From Diadophis punctatus similis (taxonomy: Eukaryota > Chordata > Lepidosauria > Squamata > Dipsadidae): DNA of 64,000 nucleotides. Shown in pieces: positions 1 through 11,168 of this stretch. The stretch is from positions 1,010,001 through 1,074,000 of the forward strand of contig JALIGW010000061.1 of the NCBI GenBank assembly GCA_023053685.1, read 5' to 3'. The translations under genes were made by a program, and so were the position numbers. The first letter of the stretch is position 1. Every line of letters starts with the position of its first letter. The notes beneath the pieces were generated by a model, which was not told where the DNA came from, ran no database searches, and was given only the letters and a program-made list of their open reading frames with translations.

Positions 1-20
1 ACTCCATTCCAGCTTCTGTG

Positions 21-101
21 AATTCAAACTACAATGGAGTGAGGTTTTTTCCCCCAGATACTAACAAGTCTCAGCCAGGAACTCCACCCGCAGCTTCTGT
101 G
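21..101 (+). repeat. GATACTAACAAG / CCACCCGCAG subtype
   Basis: ACTAACAAGTCTC replaces ACTCACAGGTCTC, and the second tract reads CCACCCGCAGC, giving one CpG. Zones II and III also carry a derivative with GATATTAACAAG (near 17906, 22350, 28737, 35293). The preceding monomer usually ends CCACTCCAGC and is one base short. Confidence 0.8.
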
Positions 102-182
102 AATTCAAACTACAATGGAGTGAGGTTTCTTCCCCCAGATACTCACAGGTCTCAGCCAGGAACTCCACGCCCAGCTTCTGTG

Positions 183-263
183 AAATCAAACTACAATGTA
201 GTGAGGTTTCTTCCCCCAGATACTCACAGGTCTCATCCAGGAACTCCACCCCCAGCTTCTGTG
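183..263 (+). repeat. GAAATCAAACTACAATGTAG subtype
   Basis: EcoRI is lost by a T to A change, and AATGTAG replaces AATGGAG. It occurs as GTAGTGAGG or GTAGTCAGG. It follows a tail with CCACGCCCAGC and is common in zone I. In zones II and III many equivalents carry GAATTC with AATGTAG kept, so the two changes can separate. Confidence 0.8.
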
Positions 264-344
264 AATTCAAACTACAATGGAGTGAGGTTTTTTTCCCCAG
301 ATACACACCTGTCTCAGCCAGGAACTCCACCCCCAGCTTCTGTG

Positions 345-424
345 AATTGAAACTACAATGCAGTGAGGTTTTTTTCCCCAGATACTCACAGGTCTCAGCC
401 AGGAACTCAACTCCAGCTTCTGTG
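345..424 (+). repeat. EcoRI-less AATTGAAACTACAATGCAG subtype
   Basis: A C to G change destroys EcoRI and introduces TGA in the + frame. It travels with AATGCAG in place of AATGGAG some 12 bp downstream. The two changes nearly always occur together; rare exceptions such as AATTCAAACTACAATGCAGCGAGG (1879) suggest exchange between the sites. It is scattered in small groups throughout the array. Confidence 0.82.
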
Positions 425-748
425 AATTCAAACTACAATGGAGTGAGGTTTTTTTCCCCCAGATACTAACAAGTCTCAGCCAGGAACTCCACCCGCAGCT
501 TCTGTGAATTCAAACTACAATGGAGTGAGGTTTCGTCCCCCAGATACTCACAGGTCTCAGCCAGGAACTCCACCCCCAGCTTCTGTGAATTCAAACTACA
601 ATGGAGTGAGGTTTTTTTCCCCAGATACTCACAGGTCTCAGCCAGGAACTCCACCCCCAGCTTCTGTGAATTCAAACTACAATGAAGTGAGGTTTTTTCC
701 CCAGATACTCACAGGTCTCAGCCAGGAACTCCACGCCAAGCTTCTGTG

Positions 749-829
749 AATTCATACTGCAATGGAGTGAGGTTTTTTAACCCAGAAACTCACAAGTCTC
801 AGCCAGGAACTCCACCCCCAGCTTCTGTG
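749..829 (+). repeat. HindIII-flanked divergent monomer subtype (first of 22 sites)
   Basis: The monomer reads AATTCATACTGCAATGG and has an unusual middle, GGTTTTTTAACCCAGAAACTC. The preceding monomer ends CCACGCCAAGCTTCTGTG, giving a HindIII site. AAGCTT starts at 738, 3726, 4858, 6313, 9301, 11158, 12613, 15196, 19560, 25946, 30392, 32500, 36947, 39296, 39947, 42055, 47793, 49901, 54911, 57261, 59444 and 63655. At 11158 the HindIII-flanked unit follows the hybrid monomer. HindIII digestion should give kilobase-scale fragments reflecting cassette spacing. Confidence 0.87.
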
Positions 830-1313
830 AATTCAAACTACAATGGAGTGAGGTTTCTTCCCCCAGATACTCACAGGACTCAGCCAGTAACTCCACTCCA
901 GCTTCTGTGAATTCAAACTACAATGGAGTGAGGTTTTTTCCCCCAGATACTAACAAGTCTCAGCCAGGAACTCCACCCGCAGCTTCTGTGAATTCAAACT
1001 ACAATGGAGTGAGGTTTCTTCCCCCAGATACTCACAGGTCTCAGCCAGGAACTCCACGCCCAGCTTCTGTGAAATCAAACTACAATGTAGTCAGGTTTCT
1101 TCCCCCAGATACTCACAGGTCTCAGCCAGGAACTCCACCCCCAGCTTCTTTGAATTCAAACTACAATGGAGTGAGGTTTTTTTCCCCAGATACACACCTG
1201 TCTCAGCCAGGAACTCCACCCCCAGCTTCTGTGAATTGAAACTACAATGCAGTGAGGTTTTTTTCCCAGATACTCACAGGTCTCAGCCAGGAACTCCACC
1301 CCCAGCTTCTGTG

Positions 1314-1393
1314 AATTGAAAATACAATGCAATGAGGTTTTTTCCCCCAGATACTCACAGGTCTCAGCCAGGAACTCCATTCCAGCTTCTGTG
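1314..1393 (+). repeat. AATTGAAAATACAATGCAATGAGG subtype
   Basis: This is a derivative of the EcoRI-less subtype with AAATAC for AACTAC. Sub-forms end in AATGCAATGAGG (1314, 6889 and others), AATACAATGAGG (near 4386, 9961, 15694, 20138, 26524, 33160, 42715, 50561) and AATGCAGTGAGG (near 2930, 8505, 14400). It usually directly follows an EcoRI-less copy. Confidence 0.8.
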
Positions 1394-2122
1394 AATTCAA
1401 ACTACAATGGAGTGAGGTTTTTCCCCCCAGATACTAACAAGTCTCAGCCAGGAACTCCACCCGCAGCTTCTGTGAATTCAAACTACAATGGAGTGAGGTT
1501 TCTTCCCCCAGATACTCACAGGTCTCAGCCAGGAACTCCACGCCCAGCTTCTGTGAAATCAAACTACAATGTAGTGAGGTTTCTTCCCCCAGATACTCAC
1601 AGGTCTCATCCAGGAACTCCACCCCCAGCTTCTGTGAATTCAAACTACAATGGAGTGAGGTTTTTTTCCCCAGATACACACCTGTCTCAGCCAGGAACTC
1701 CACCCCCAGCTTCTGTGAATTCAAACTACAATGGAGTGAGGTTTTTTTCCCAGATACTCACAGGTCTCAGCCAGGAACTCCACCCCCAGCTTCTGTGAAT
1801 TGAAAATACAATGCAATGAGGTTTTTTCCCCCAGATACTCACAGGTCTCAGCCAGGAGCTCCACTTCCAGCTTCTGTGAATTCAAACTACAATGCAGCGA
1901 GGTTTTTCCCCCCAGATACTCACAAGTGTCATCCAGGAACTCCACCCCCAGCTTCTTTGAATTCAAACTACAATGGAGTGAGGTTTTTTCTCCCAGATAC
2001 TCACAGGTCTCAACCAAGAACTCCACCAACAGCTTCTGTGAATTCAAACTACAATGGAGTGAGGTTTTGTTCCCCCAGATACTCACAGGTCTCAGCCAAG
2101 AACTCCACCCCCAGCTTCTGTG

Positions 2123-2205
2123 AATTCAAACTACAATGGAGTGAGGTTCCCCCCCCCCCAGATACTCACAGGTCTCAGCAAGGACCTCCACCCCCAGCTT
2201 TTGTG
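2123..2205 (+). repeat. Poly-C monomer subtype
   Basis: The first pyrimidine tract is all C: 11 C at 2149-2159. The next monomer tail has the linked variant GCAAGGACCTCCA and AGCTTTTGTG. Similar poly-C monomers with about 7-12 C recur in each cassette, for example near 7724, 13620, 16766, 21210, 27597, 34231, 44352, 48234, 52199, 55352 and 60937. Length varies between otherwise identical cassettes, which may be biological slippage or sequencing error. Confidence 0.82.
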
Positions 2206-2361
2206 AATTCAAACTACAATGGAGTGAGGTTTTCCCCCGATACTCACAGGTCTCAGCCAGGAACTCCACCCCCAGCTTTTGTGAATTCAAACTACAATGG
2301 AGTGAGGTTCCCCCCCGATACTCACAGGTCTCAGCCAGGAACTCCACCCCCAGCTTCTGTG
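2206..2361 (+). repeat. Pair of 78 bp monomers lacking CAG before GATAC
   Basis: Two consecutive monomers (2206-2283 and 2284-2361) have CCCCCGATACTC where other copies have CCCCCAGATACTC, each 78 bp in total. The loss creates a CpG. Similar pairs follow poly-C monomers near 7800, 13690, 16840, 21280, 27670, 34310, 44420 and 52270. Confidence 0.82.
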
Positions 2362-2684
2362 AAATCAAACTACAATGGAGTGAGGTTTTTTTCCCAGATA
2401 CTCACAGGTCTCAGCCAGGAACTCCACCCCCAGTTTCTGTGAATTCAAACTACAATGGAGTGAGGTTCCCCCCCCCAGATACTCACAGGTCTCAGCCAGG
2501 AACTCCACCCCCAGCTTCTGTGAATTCAAACTACAATGGAGTGAGGTTTTTACCCCCAGATACTGACAAGTCTCAGCCAGGAACTCCACCCGCAGCTTCT
2601 GTGAATTAAAACTACAATGGAGTGAGGTTTCTTCCCCCAGATACTCACAGGTCTCATCCAGGAACTCCACGCCCAGCTTCTGTG

Positions 2685-2765
2685 AATTCAAACTACAATG
2701 GAGTGAGGTTTCTTCCCCCAGATACTCACAGGTCTCAGCCAGGAACTCCACCCCCAGCTTCTGTG
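2685..2765 (+). repeat. Canonical 81 bp monomer (reference copy)
   Basis: This copy matches the commonest base at every position and is the reference for the subtypes. By count it has 21 A, 19 T, 26 C and 15 G. It starts at AATTC of an EcoRI site (GAATTC), followed by AAACTACAATGGAGTGAGG, a first pyrimidine tract (TTTCTTCCCCC), AGATACTCAC, a BsaI recognition sequence (GGTCTC), CAGCCAGGAACTCCA, a second C tract, and CAGCTTCTGTG. It contains no CpG. Its length is a multiple of three, which is why stop-free frames run through consecutive copies. Confidence 0.95.
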
Positions 2766-4800
2766 AATTCAAACTACAATGGAGTGAGGTTTGTTCCCCC
2801 AGATACTCACAGGTCTCAGCCAGGAACTCCACCCCCAGCTTCTGTCAATTCAAACTACAATGGAGTGAGGTTTTTTTCCCCAGATACAAACCTTTCTCAG
2901 CCAGGAACTCCACCCCCAGCTTCTGTGAATTGAAAATACAATGCAGTGAGGTTTTTTCCCCCAGATACTCACAGGTCTCAGCCAGGAACTCCACCTCCAG
3001 CTTCTGTGAATTGAAACTACAATGCAGCGAGGTTTTCCCCCCCAGATACTCAGAAGTCTCATCCAGGAACTCCACCCCCAGCTTCTTTGAATTCAAACTA
3101 CAATGGAGTGAGGTTTTTTCCCCCAGATACTCACAAGTCTCACCCAGGAACTCCACCAACAGCTTCTGTGAATTCAAACTACAATGGAGTGAGGTTTTGT
3201 CCCCCAGATATTCACACGTCTCAGCCAGGAACTCCACCAACAGCTTCTGTGAATTCAAACTACAATGGAGTAAGGTTTCTTCCCTCAGATACTCACAGGT
3301 CTCAGCCAGGATGTCCACCCCCAGCTTCTGTGAATTCAAACTACAATGGAGTGAGATTTCTTCCCCCAGATACTCACAGGTCTCAGCCAGGAACTCCACC
3401 CCCAGCTTCTGTGAATTCAAACTACAATGGAGTGAGGTTTTTTCCCCCAGATACTCACAGGACTCAGCCAGGAACTCCACCCCCAGCTTCTGTGAATTCA
3501 AACTACAATGGAGTGAGGTTTCGTCCCCCAGATACTCACAGGTCTCAGCCAGGAACTCCACCCCCAGCTTCTGTGAATTCAAACTACAATGGAGTGAGGT
3601 TTTTTTCCCCAGATACTCACAGGTCTCAGCCAGGAACTCCACCCCCAGCTTCTGTGAATTCAAACTACAATGAAGTGAGGTTTTTTCCCCAGATACTCAC
3701 AGGTCTCAGCCAGGAACTCCACGCCAAGCTTCTGTGAATTCATACTGCAATGGAGTGAGGTTTTTTAACCCAGAAACTCATAGGTCTCAGCCAGGAACTC
3801 CACCCCCAGCTTCTGTGAATTCAAACTACAATGAAGTGAGGTTTTGTTCCCCCAGATACTCACAAGTCTCAGCCAGGAACTCCACCCCCAGCTTCTGTGA
3901 ATTCAAACTACAATGGAGTGAGGTTTCTTCCCCCAGATACTCACAGGTCTCAGCCAGGAACTCCACTCCAGCTTCTGTGAATTCAAACTACAATGGAGTG
4001 AGGTTTTTTCCCCCAGATACTAACAAGTCTCAGCCAGGAACTCCACCCGCAGCTTCTGTGAATTCAAACTACAATGGAGTGAGGTTTCTTCCCCCAGATA
4101 CTCACAGGTCTCAGCCAGGAACTCCACGCCCAGCTTCTGTGAAATCAAACTACAATGTAGTCAGGTTTCTTCCCCCAGATACTCACAGGTCTCAGCCAGG
4201 AACTCCACCCCCAGCTTCTGTGAATTCAAACTACAATGGAGTGAGGTTTTTTTCCCCAGATACACAACTGTCTCAGCCAGGAACTCCACCCCCAGCTTCT
4301 GTGAATTGAAACTACAATGCAGTGAGGTTTTTTTCCCAGATACTCACAGGTCTCAGCCAGGAACTCCACCCCCAGCTTCTGTGAATTGAAAATACAATAC
4401 AATGAGGTTTTTTCCCCCAGATACTCACAGGTCTCAGCCAGGAACTCCACTCCAGCTTCTGTGAATTCAAACTACAACGGAGTGAGGTTTTTTCCCCCAG
4501 ATACTCACAGGTCTCAGCCAGGAACTCCACCCCCAGCTTCTGTGAATTCAAACAACAATGGAGTGAGGTTTTGTTCCCCCAGATACTCACAAGTCTCAGC
4601 CAGGAACTCCACCCCCAGCTTCTGTGAATTCAAACTACAATGGAGTGAGGTTTCGTCCCCCAGATACTCACAGGTCTCAGCCAGGAACTCCACCCCCAGC
4701 TTCTGTGAATTCAAACTACAATGGAGTGAGGTTTTTTTCCCCAGATACTCACAGGTCTCAGCCAGGAACTCCACCCCCAGCTTCTGTGAATTCAAACTAC

Positions 4801-6409
4801 AATGAAGTGAGGTTTTTTCCCCAGATACTCACAGGTCTCAGCCAGGAACTCCACGCCAAGCTTCTGTGAATTCATACTGCAATGGAGTGAGGTTTTTTAA
4901 CCCAGAAACTCACAGGTCTCAGCCAGGAACTCCACCCCCAGCTTCTGTGAATTCAAACTACAATGAAGTGAGGTTTTGTTCCCCCAGATACTCACAAGTC
5001 TCAGCCAGGAACTCCACCCCCAGCTTCTGTGAATTCAAACTACAATGGAGTGAGGTTTCTTCCCCCAGATACTCACAGGTCTCAGCCAGTAACTCCACTC
5101 CAGCTTCTGTGAATTCAAACTACAATGGAGTGAGGTTTTTTCCCCCAGATACTAACAAGTCTCAGCCAGGAACTCCACCCACAGCTTCTGTGAATTCAAA
5201 CTACAATGGAGTGAGGTTTCTTCCCCCAGATACTCACAGGTCTCAGCCAGGAACTCCACGCCCAGCATCTGTGAAATCAAACTACAATGTAGTCAGGTTT
5301 CTTCCCCCAGATACTCACAGGTCTCAGCCAGGAACAACACCCCCAGTTTCTGTGAATTCAAACTACAATGGAGTGAGGTTTTTTTCCCCAGATACACACC
5401 TGTCTCAGCCAGGAACTCCACCCCCAGCTTCTGTGAATTGAAACTACAATGCAGTGAGGTTTTTTTCCCAGATACTCACAGGTCTCAGCCAGGAACTCCA
5501 CCCCCAGCTTCTGTGAATTGAAAATACAATGCAATGAGGTTTTTTCCCCCAGATACTCACAGGTCTCAGCCAGGAACTCCATTCCAGCTTCTGTGAATTC
5601 AAACTACAATGGAGTGAGGTTTTTTCCCCCAGATACTAACAAGTCTCAGCCAGGAACTCCACCCGCAGCTTCTGTGAATTCAAACTACAATGGAGTGAGG
5701 TTTCTTCCCCCAGATACTCACAGGTCTCAGCCAGGAACTCCACGCCCAGCTTCTGTGAAATCAAACTACAATGTAGTGAGGTTTCTTCCCCCAGATACTC
5801 ACAGGTCTCATCCAGGAACTCCACCCCCAGCTTCTGTGAATTCAAACTACAATGGAGTGAGGTTTTTTTCCCCAGATACACACCTGTCTCAGCCAGGAAC
5901 TCCACCCCCAGCTTCTGTGAATTGAAACTACAATGCAGTGAGGTTTTTTTCCCCAGATACTCACAGGTCTCAGCCAGGAACTCAACTCCAGCTTCTGTGA
6001 ATTCAAACTACAATGGAGTGAGGTTTTTTTCCCCCAGATACTAACAAGTCTCAGCCAGGAACTCCACCCGCAGCTTCTGTGAATTCAAACTACAATGGAG
6101 TGAGGTTTCGTCCCCCAGATACTCACAGGTCTCAGCCAGGAACTCCACCCCCAGCTTCTGTGAATTCAAACTACAATGGAGTGAGGTTTTTTTCCCCAGA
6201 TACTCACAGGTCTCAGCCAGGAACTCCACCCCCAGCTTCTGTGAATTCAAACTACAATGAAGTGAGGTTTTTTCCCCAGATACTCACAGGTCTCAGCCAG
6301 GAACTCCACGCCAAGCTTCTGTGAATTCATACTGCAATGGAGTGAGGTTTTTTAACCCAGAAACTCACAAGTCTCAGCCAGGAACTCCACCCCCAGCTTC
6401 TGTGAATTC
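4801..6409 (+). repeat. 1.6 kb block, pairs with 11101-12709
   Basis: The block is shared at a shift of 6300 bp, with one clear substitution (CTCCACG near 6306 against CTACACG near 12606). It bridges the 1.07 kb stretch (4506-5575) that separates the two 4.5 kb copies. Its left end abuts a hybrid monomer in the partner copy (see 11089-11168). Confidence 0.85.
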
Positions 6410-9400
6410 AAACTACAATGGAGTGAGGTTTCTTCCCCCAGATACTCACAGGTCTCAGCCAGTAACTCCACTCCAGCTTCTGTGAATTCAAACTACAATG
6501 GAGTGAGGTTTTTTCCCCCAGATACTAACAAGTCTCAGCCAGGAACTCCACCCGCAGCTTCTGTGAATTCAAACTACAATGGAGTGAGGTTTCTTCCCCC
6601 AGATACTCACAGGTCTCAGCCAGGAACTCCACGCCCAGCTTCTGTGAAATCAAACTACAATGTAGTCAGGTTTCTTCCCCCAGATACTCACAGGTCTCAG
6701 CCAGGAACTCCACCCCCAGCTTCTTTGAATTCAAACTACAATGGAGTGAGGTTTTTTTCCCCAGATACACACCTGTCTCAGCCAGGAACTCCACCCCCAG
6801 CTTCTGTGAATTGAAACTACAATGCAGTGAGGTTTTTTTCCCAGATACTCACAGGTCTCAGCCAGGAACTCCACCCCCAGCTTCTGTGAATTGAAAATAC
6901 AATGCAATGAGGTTTTTTCCCCCAGATACTCACAGGTCTCAGCCAGGAACTCCATTCCAGCTTCTGTGAATTCAAACTACAATGGAGTGAGGTTTTTCCC
7001 CCCAGATACTAACAAGTCTCAGCCAGGAACTCCACCCGCAGCTTCTGTGAATTCAAACTACAATGGAGTGAGGTTTCTTCCCCCAGATACTCACAGGTCT
7101 CAGCCAGGAACTCCACGCCCAGCTTCTGTGAAATCAAACTACAATGTAGTGAGGTTTCTTCCCCCAGATACTCACAGGTCTCATCCAGGAACTCCACCCC
7201 CAGCTTCTGTGAATTCAAACTACAATGGAGTGAGGTTTTTTTCCCCAGATACACACCTGTCTCAGCCAGGAACTCCACCCCCAGCTTCTGTGAATTCAAA
7301 CTACAATGGAGTGAGGTTTTTTTCCCAGATACTCACAGGTCTCAGCCAGGAACTCCACCCCCAGCTTCTGTGAATTGAAAATACAATGCAATGAGGTTTT
7401 TTCCCCCAGATACTCACAGGTCTCAGCCAGGAGCTCCACTTCCAGCTTCTGTGAATTCAAACTACAATGCAGCGAGGTTTTTCCCCCCAGATACTCACAA
7501 GTGTCATCCAGGAACTCCACCCCCAGCTTCTTTGAATTCAAACTACAATGGAGTGAGGTTTTTTCTCCCAGATACTCACAGGTCTCAACCAAGAACTCCA
7601 CCAACAGCTTCTGTGAATTCAAACTACAATGGAGTGAGGTTTTGTTCCCCCAGATACTCACAGGTCTCAGCCAAGAACTCCACCCCCAGCTTCTGTGAAT
7701 TCAAACTACAATGGAGTGAGGTTCCCCCCCCCCCAGATACTCACAGGTCTCAGCAAGGACCTCCACCCCCAGCTTTTGTGAATTCAAACTACAATGGAGT
7801 GAGGTTTTCCCCCGATACTCACAGGTCTCAGCCAGGAACTCCACCCCCAGCTTTTGTGAATTCAAACTACAATGGAGTGAGGTTCCCCCCCGATACTCAC
7901 AGGTCTCAGCCAGGAACTCCACCCCCAGCTTCTGTGAAATCAAACTACAATGGAGTGAGGTTTTTTTCCCAGATACTCACAGGTCTCAGCCAGGAACTCC
8001 ACCCCCAGTTTCTGTGAATTCAAACTACAATGGAGTGAGGTTCCCCCCCCCAGATACTCACAGGTCTCAGCCAGGAACTCCACCCCCAGCTTCTGTGAAT
8101 TCAAACTACAATGGAGTGAGGTTTTTACCCCCAGATACTGACAAGTCTCAGCCAGGAACTCCACCCGCAGCTTCTGTGAATTAAAACTACAATGGAGTGA
8201 GGTTTCTTCCCCCAGATACTCACAGGTCTCATCCAGGAACTCCACGCCCAGCTTCTGTGAATTCAAACTACAATGGAGTGAGGTTTCTTCCCCCAGATAC
8301 TCACAGGTCTCAGCCAGGAACTCCACCCCCAGCTTCTGTGAATTCAAACTACAATGGAGTGAGGTTTGTTCCCCCAGATACTCACAGGTCTCAGCCAGGA
8401 ACTCCACCCCCAGCTTCTGTCAATTCAAACTACAATGGAGTGAGGTTTTTTTCCCCAGATACAAACCTTTCTCAGCCAGGAACTCCACCCCCAGCTTCTG
8501 TGAATTGAAAATACAATGCAGTGAGGTTTTTTCCCCCAGATACTCACAGGTCTCAGCCAGGAACTCCACCTCCAGCTTCTGTGAATTGAAACTACAATGC
8601 AGCGAGGTTTTCCCCCCCAGATACTCAGAAGTCTCATCCAGGAACTCCACCCCCAGCTTCTTTGAATTCAAACTACAATGGAGTGAGGTTTTTTCCCCCA
8701 GATACTCACAAGTCTCACCCAGGAACTCCACCAACAGCTTCTGTGAATTCAAACTACAATGGAGTGAGGTTTTGTCCCCCAGATATTCACACGTCTCAGC
8801 CAGGAACTCCACCAACAGCTTCTGTGAATTCAAACTACAATGGAGTAAGGTTTCTTCCCTCAGATACTCACAGGTCTCAGCCAGGATGTCCACCCCCAGC
8901 TTCTGTGAATTCAAACTACAATGGAGTGAGATTTCTTCCCCCAGATACTCACAGGTCTCAGCCAGGAACTCCACCCCCAGCTTCTGTGAATTCAAACTAC
9001 AATGGAGTGAGGTTTTTTCCCCCAGATACTCACAGGACTCAGCCAGGAACTCCACCCCCAGCTTCTGTGAATTCAAACTACAATGGAGTGAGGTTTCGTC
9101 CCCCAGATACTCACAGGTCTCAGCCAGGAACTCCACCCCCAGCTTCTGTGAATTCAAACTACAATGGAGTGAGGTTTTTTTCCCCAGATACTCACAGGTC
9201 TCAGCCAGGAACTCCACCCCCAGCTTCTGTGAATTCAAACTACAATGAAGTGAGGTTTTTTCCCCAGATACTCACAGGTCTCAGCCAGGAACTCCACGCC
9301 AAGCTTCTGTGAATTCATACTGCAATGGAGTGAGGTTTTTTAACCCAGAAACTCATAGGTCTCAGCCAGGAACTCCACCCCCAGCTTCTGTGAATTCAAA

Positions 9401-10080
9401 CTACAATGAAGTGAGGTTTTGTTCCCCCAGATACTCACAAGTCTCAGCCAGGAACTCCACCCCCAGCTTCTGTGAATTCAAACTACAATGGAGTGAGGTT
9501 TCTTCCCCCAGATACTCACAGGTCTCAGCCAGGAACTCCACTCCAGCTTCTGTGAATTCAAACTACAATGGAGTGAGGTTTTTTCCCCCAGATACTAACA
9601 AGTCTCAGCCAGGAACTCCACCCGCAGCTTCTGTGAATTCAAACTACAATGGAGTGAGGTTTCTTCCCCCAGATACTCACAGGTCTCAGCCAGGAACTCC
9701 ACGCCCAGCTTCTGTGAAATCAAACTACAATGTAGTCAGGTTTCTTCCCCCAGATACTCACAGGTCTCAGCCAGGAACTCCACCCCCAGCTTCTGTGAAT
9801 TCAAACTACAATGGAGTGAGGTTTTTTTCCCCAGATACACAACTGTCTCAGCCAGGAACTCCACCCCCAGCTTCTGTGAATTGAAACTACAATGCAGTGA
9901 GGTTTTTTTCCCAGATACTCACAGGTCTCAGCCAGGAACTCCACCCCCAGCTTCTGTGAATTGAAAATACAATACAATGAGGTTTTTTCCCCCAGATACT
10001 CACAGGTCTCAGCCAGGAACTCCACTCCAGCTTCTGTGAATTCAAACTACAACGGAGTGAGGTTTTTTCCCCCAGATACT
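5576..10080 (+). repeat. Higher-order copy, pairs with 1-4505
   Basis: This is the second copy of the 5575 bp spacing. It contains the same order of subtypes, including the poly-C cluster near 7724-7940 and HindIII-flanked units at 6313 and 9301. Part of it (6813-9650) recurs a third time at 12709-15545, so this cassette is present three times in zone I. Confidence 0.9.
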
Positions 10081-11088
10081 AACAAGTCTCAGCCAGGAAC
10101 TCCACCCGCAGCTTCTGTGAATTCAAACTACAATGGAGTGAGGTTTCTTCCCCCAGATACTCACAGGTCTCAGCCAGGAACTCCACGCCCAGCTTCTGTG
10201 AAATCAAACTACAATGTAGTGAGGTTTCTTCCCCCAGATACTCACAGGTCTCATCCAGGAACTCCACCCCCAGCTTCTGTGAATTCAAACTACAATGGAG
10301 TGAGGTTTTTTTCCCCAGATACACACCTGTCTCAGCCAGGAACTCCACCCCCAGCTTCTGTGAATTGAAACTACAATGCAGTGAGGTTTTTTCCCCAGAT
10401 ACTCACAGGTCTCAGCCAGGAACTCCACCCCCAGCTTCTGTGAATTGAAAATACAATGCAATGAGGTTTTTTCCCCCAGATACTCACAGGTCTCAGCCAG
10501 GAGCTCCACCTCCAGCTTCTGTGAATTCAATCTACAATGCAGCGAGGTTTCCCCCCAGATACTCACAGGTCTCAGCCAGGAACTCCACCCCCAGCTTCTG
10601 TGAATTCAAACTACAATGGAGTGAGGTTTTTTTCCCAGATACTCACAGGTCTCAGCCAGGAACTCCACCCCCAGCTTCTGTGAATTGAAAATACAATGCA
10701 GTGAGGTTTTTTCCCCCAGATACTCACAGGTCTCAGCCAGGAGCTCCACTTCCAGCTTCTGTGAATTCAAACTACAATGCAGCGAGGTTTTTCCCCCCAG
10801 ATACTCACAAGTGTCATCCAGGAACTCCACCCCCAGCTTCTTTGAATTCAAACTACAATGGAGTGAGGTTTTTTCTCCCAGATACTCACAGGTCTCAACC
10901 AAGAACTCCACCAACAGCTTCTGTGAATTCAAACTACAATGGAGTGAGGTTTTGTTCCCCCAGATACTCACAGGTCTCAGCCAAGAACTCCACACCCAGC
11001 TTCTGTGAATTCAAACTACAATGGAGTGAGGTTCCCCCCCCCAGATACTCACAGGTCTCAGCAAGGACCTCCACCCCCAGCTTCTGTG

Positions 11089-11168
11089 AATTCATACTGC
11101 AATGAAGTGAGGTTTTTTCCCCAGATACTCACAGGTCTCAGCCAGGAACTCCACGCCAAGCTTCTGTG
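11089..11168 (+). repeat. Hybrid monomer at a cassette junction
   Basis: The monomer begins with the divergent head AATTCATACTGC but continues with AATGAAGTGAGG, which elsewhere follows the canonical head AATTCAAACTAC. The preceding monomer (GCAAGGACCTCCA) belongs to the poly-C cluster, where the next tail elsewhere reads AGCTTTTGTG. It therefore looks like a crossover or conversion product joining two cassettes. Confidence 0.75.

Larger units (their letters stand above)
1..4505 (+). repeat. Higher-order copy, pairs with 5576-10080
   Basis: The segment aligns without shift to 5576-10080 at a distance of 5575 bp, about 69 monomers. I saw very few differences; one is A at 878 against T at 6453. 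The match ends inside a monomer: at 4506 this copy reads ATACTCACAG where the partner reads ATACTAACAAG. Confidence 0.9.

Noticed and set aside
2685..2765. Transcription or polyadenylation signals in the monomer
   Set aside because: No TATA box or AATAAA is present in the consensus. GATA and GGAA strings are too short to mean anything alone.
2845..3663. 272-codon - strand ORF (also at 8420, 14315, 18679, 25065) with SQKLGVEFLAETCEYLG repeats
   Set aside because: It is the reverse-strand reading of the same 81 bp units. It has no distinct start region or non-repeat domain, and it overlaps a + strand ORF of similar length.
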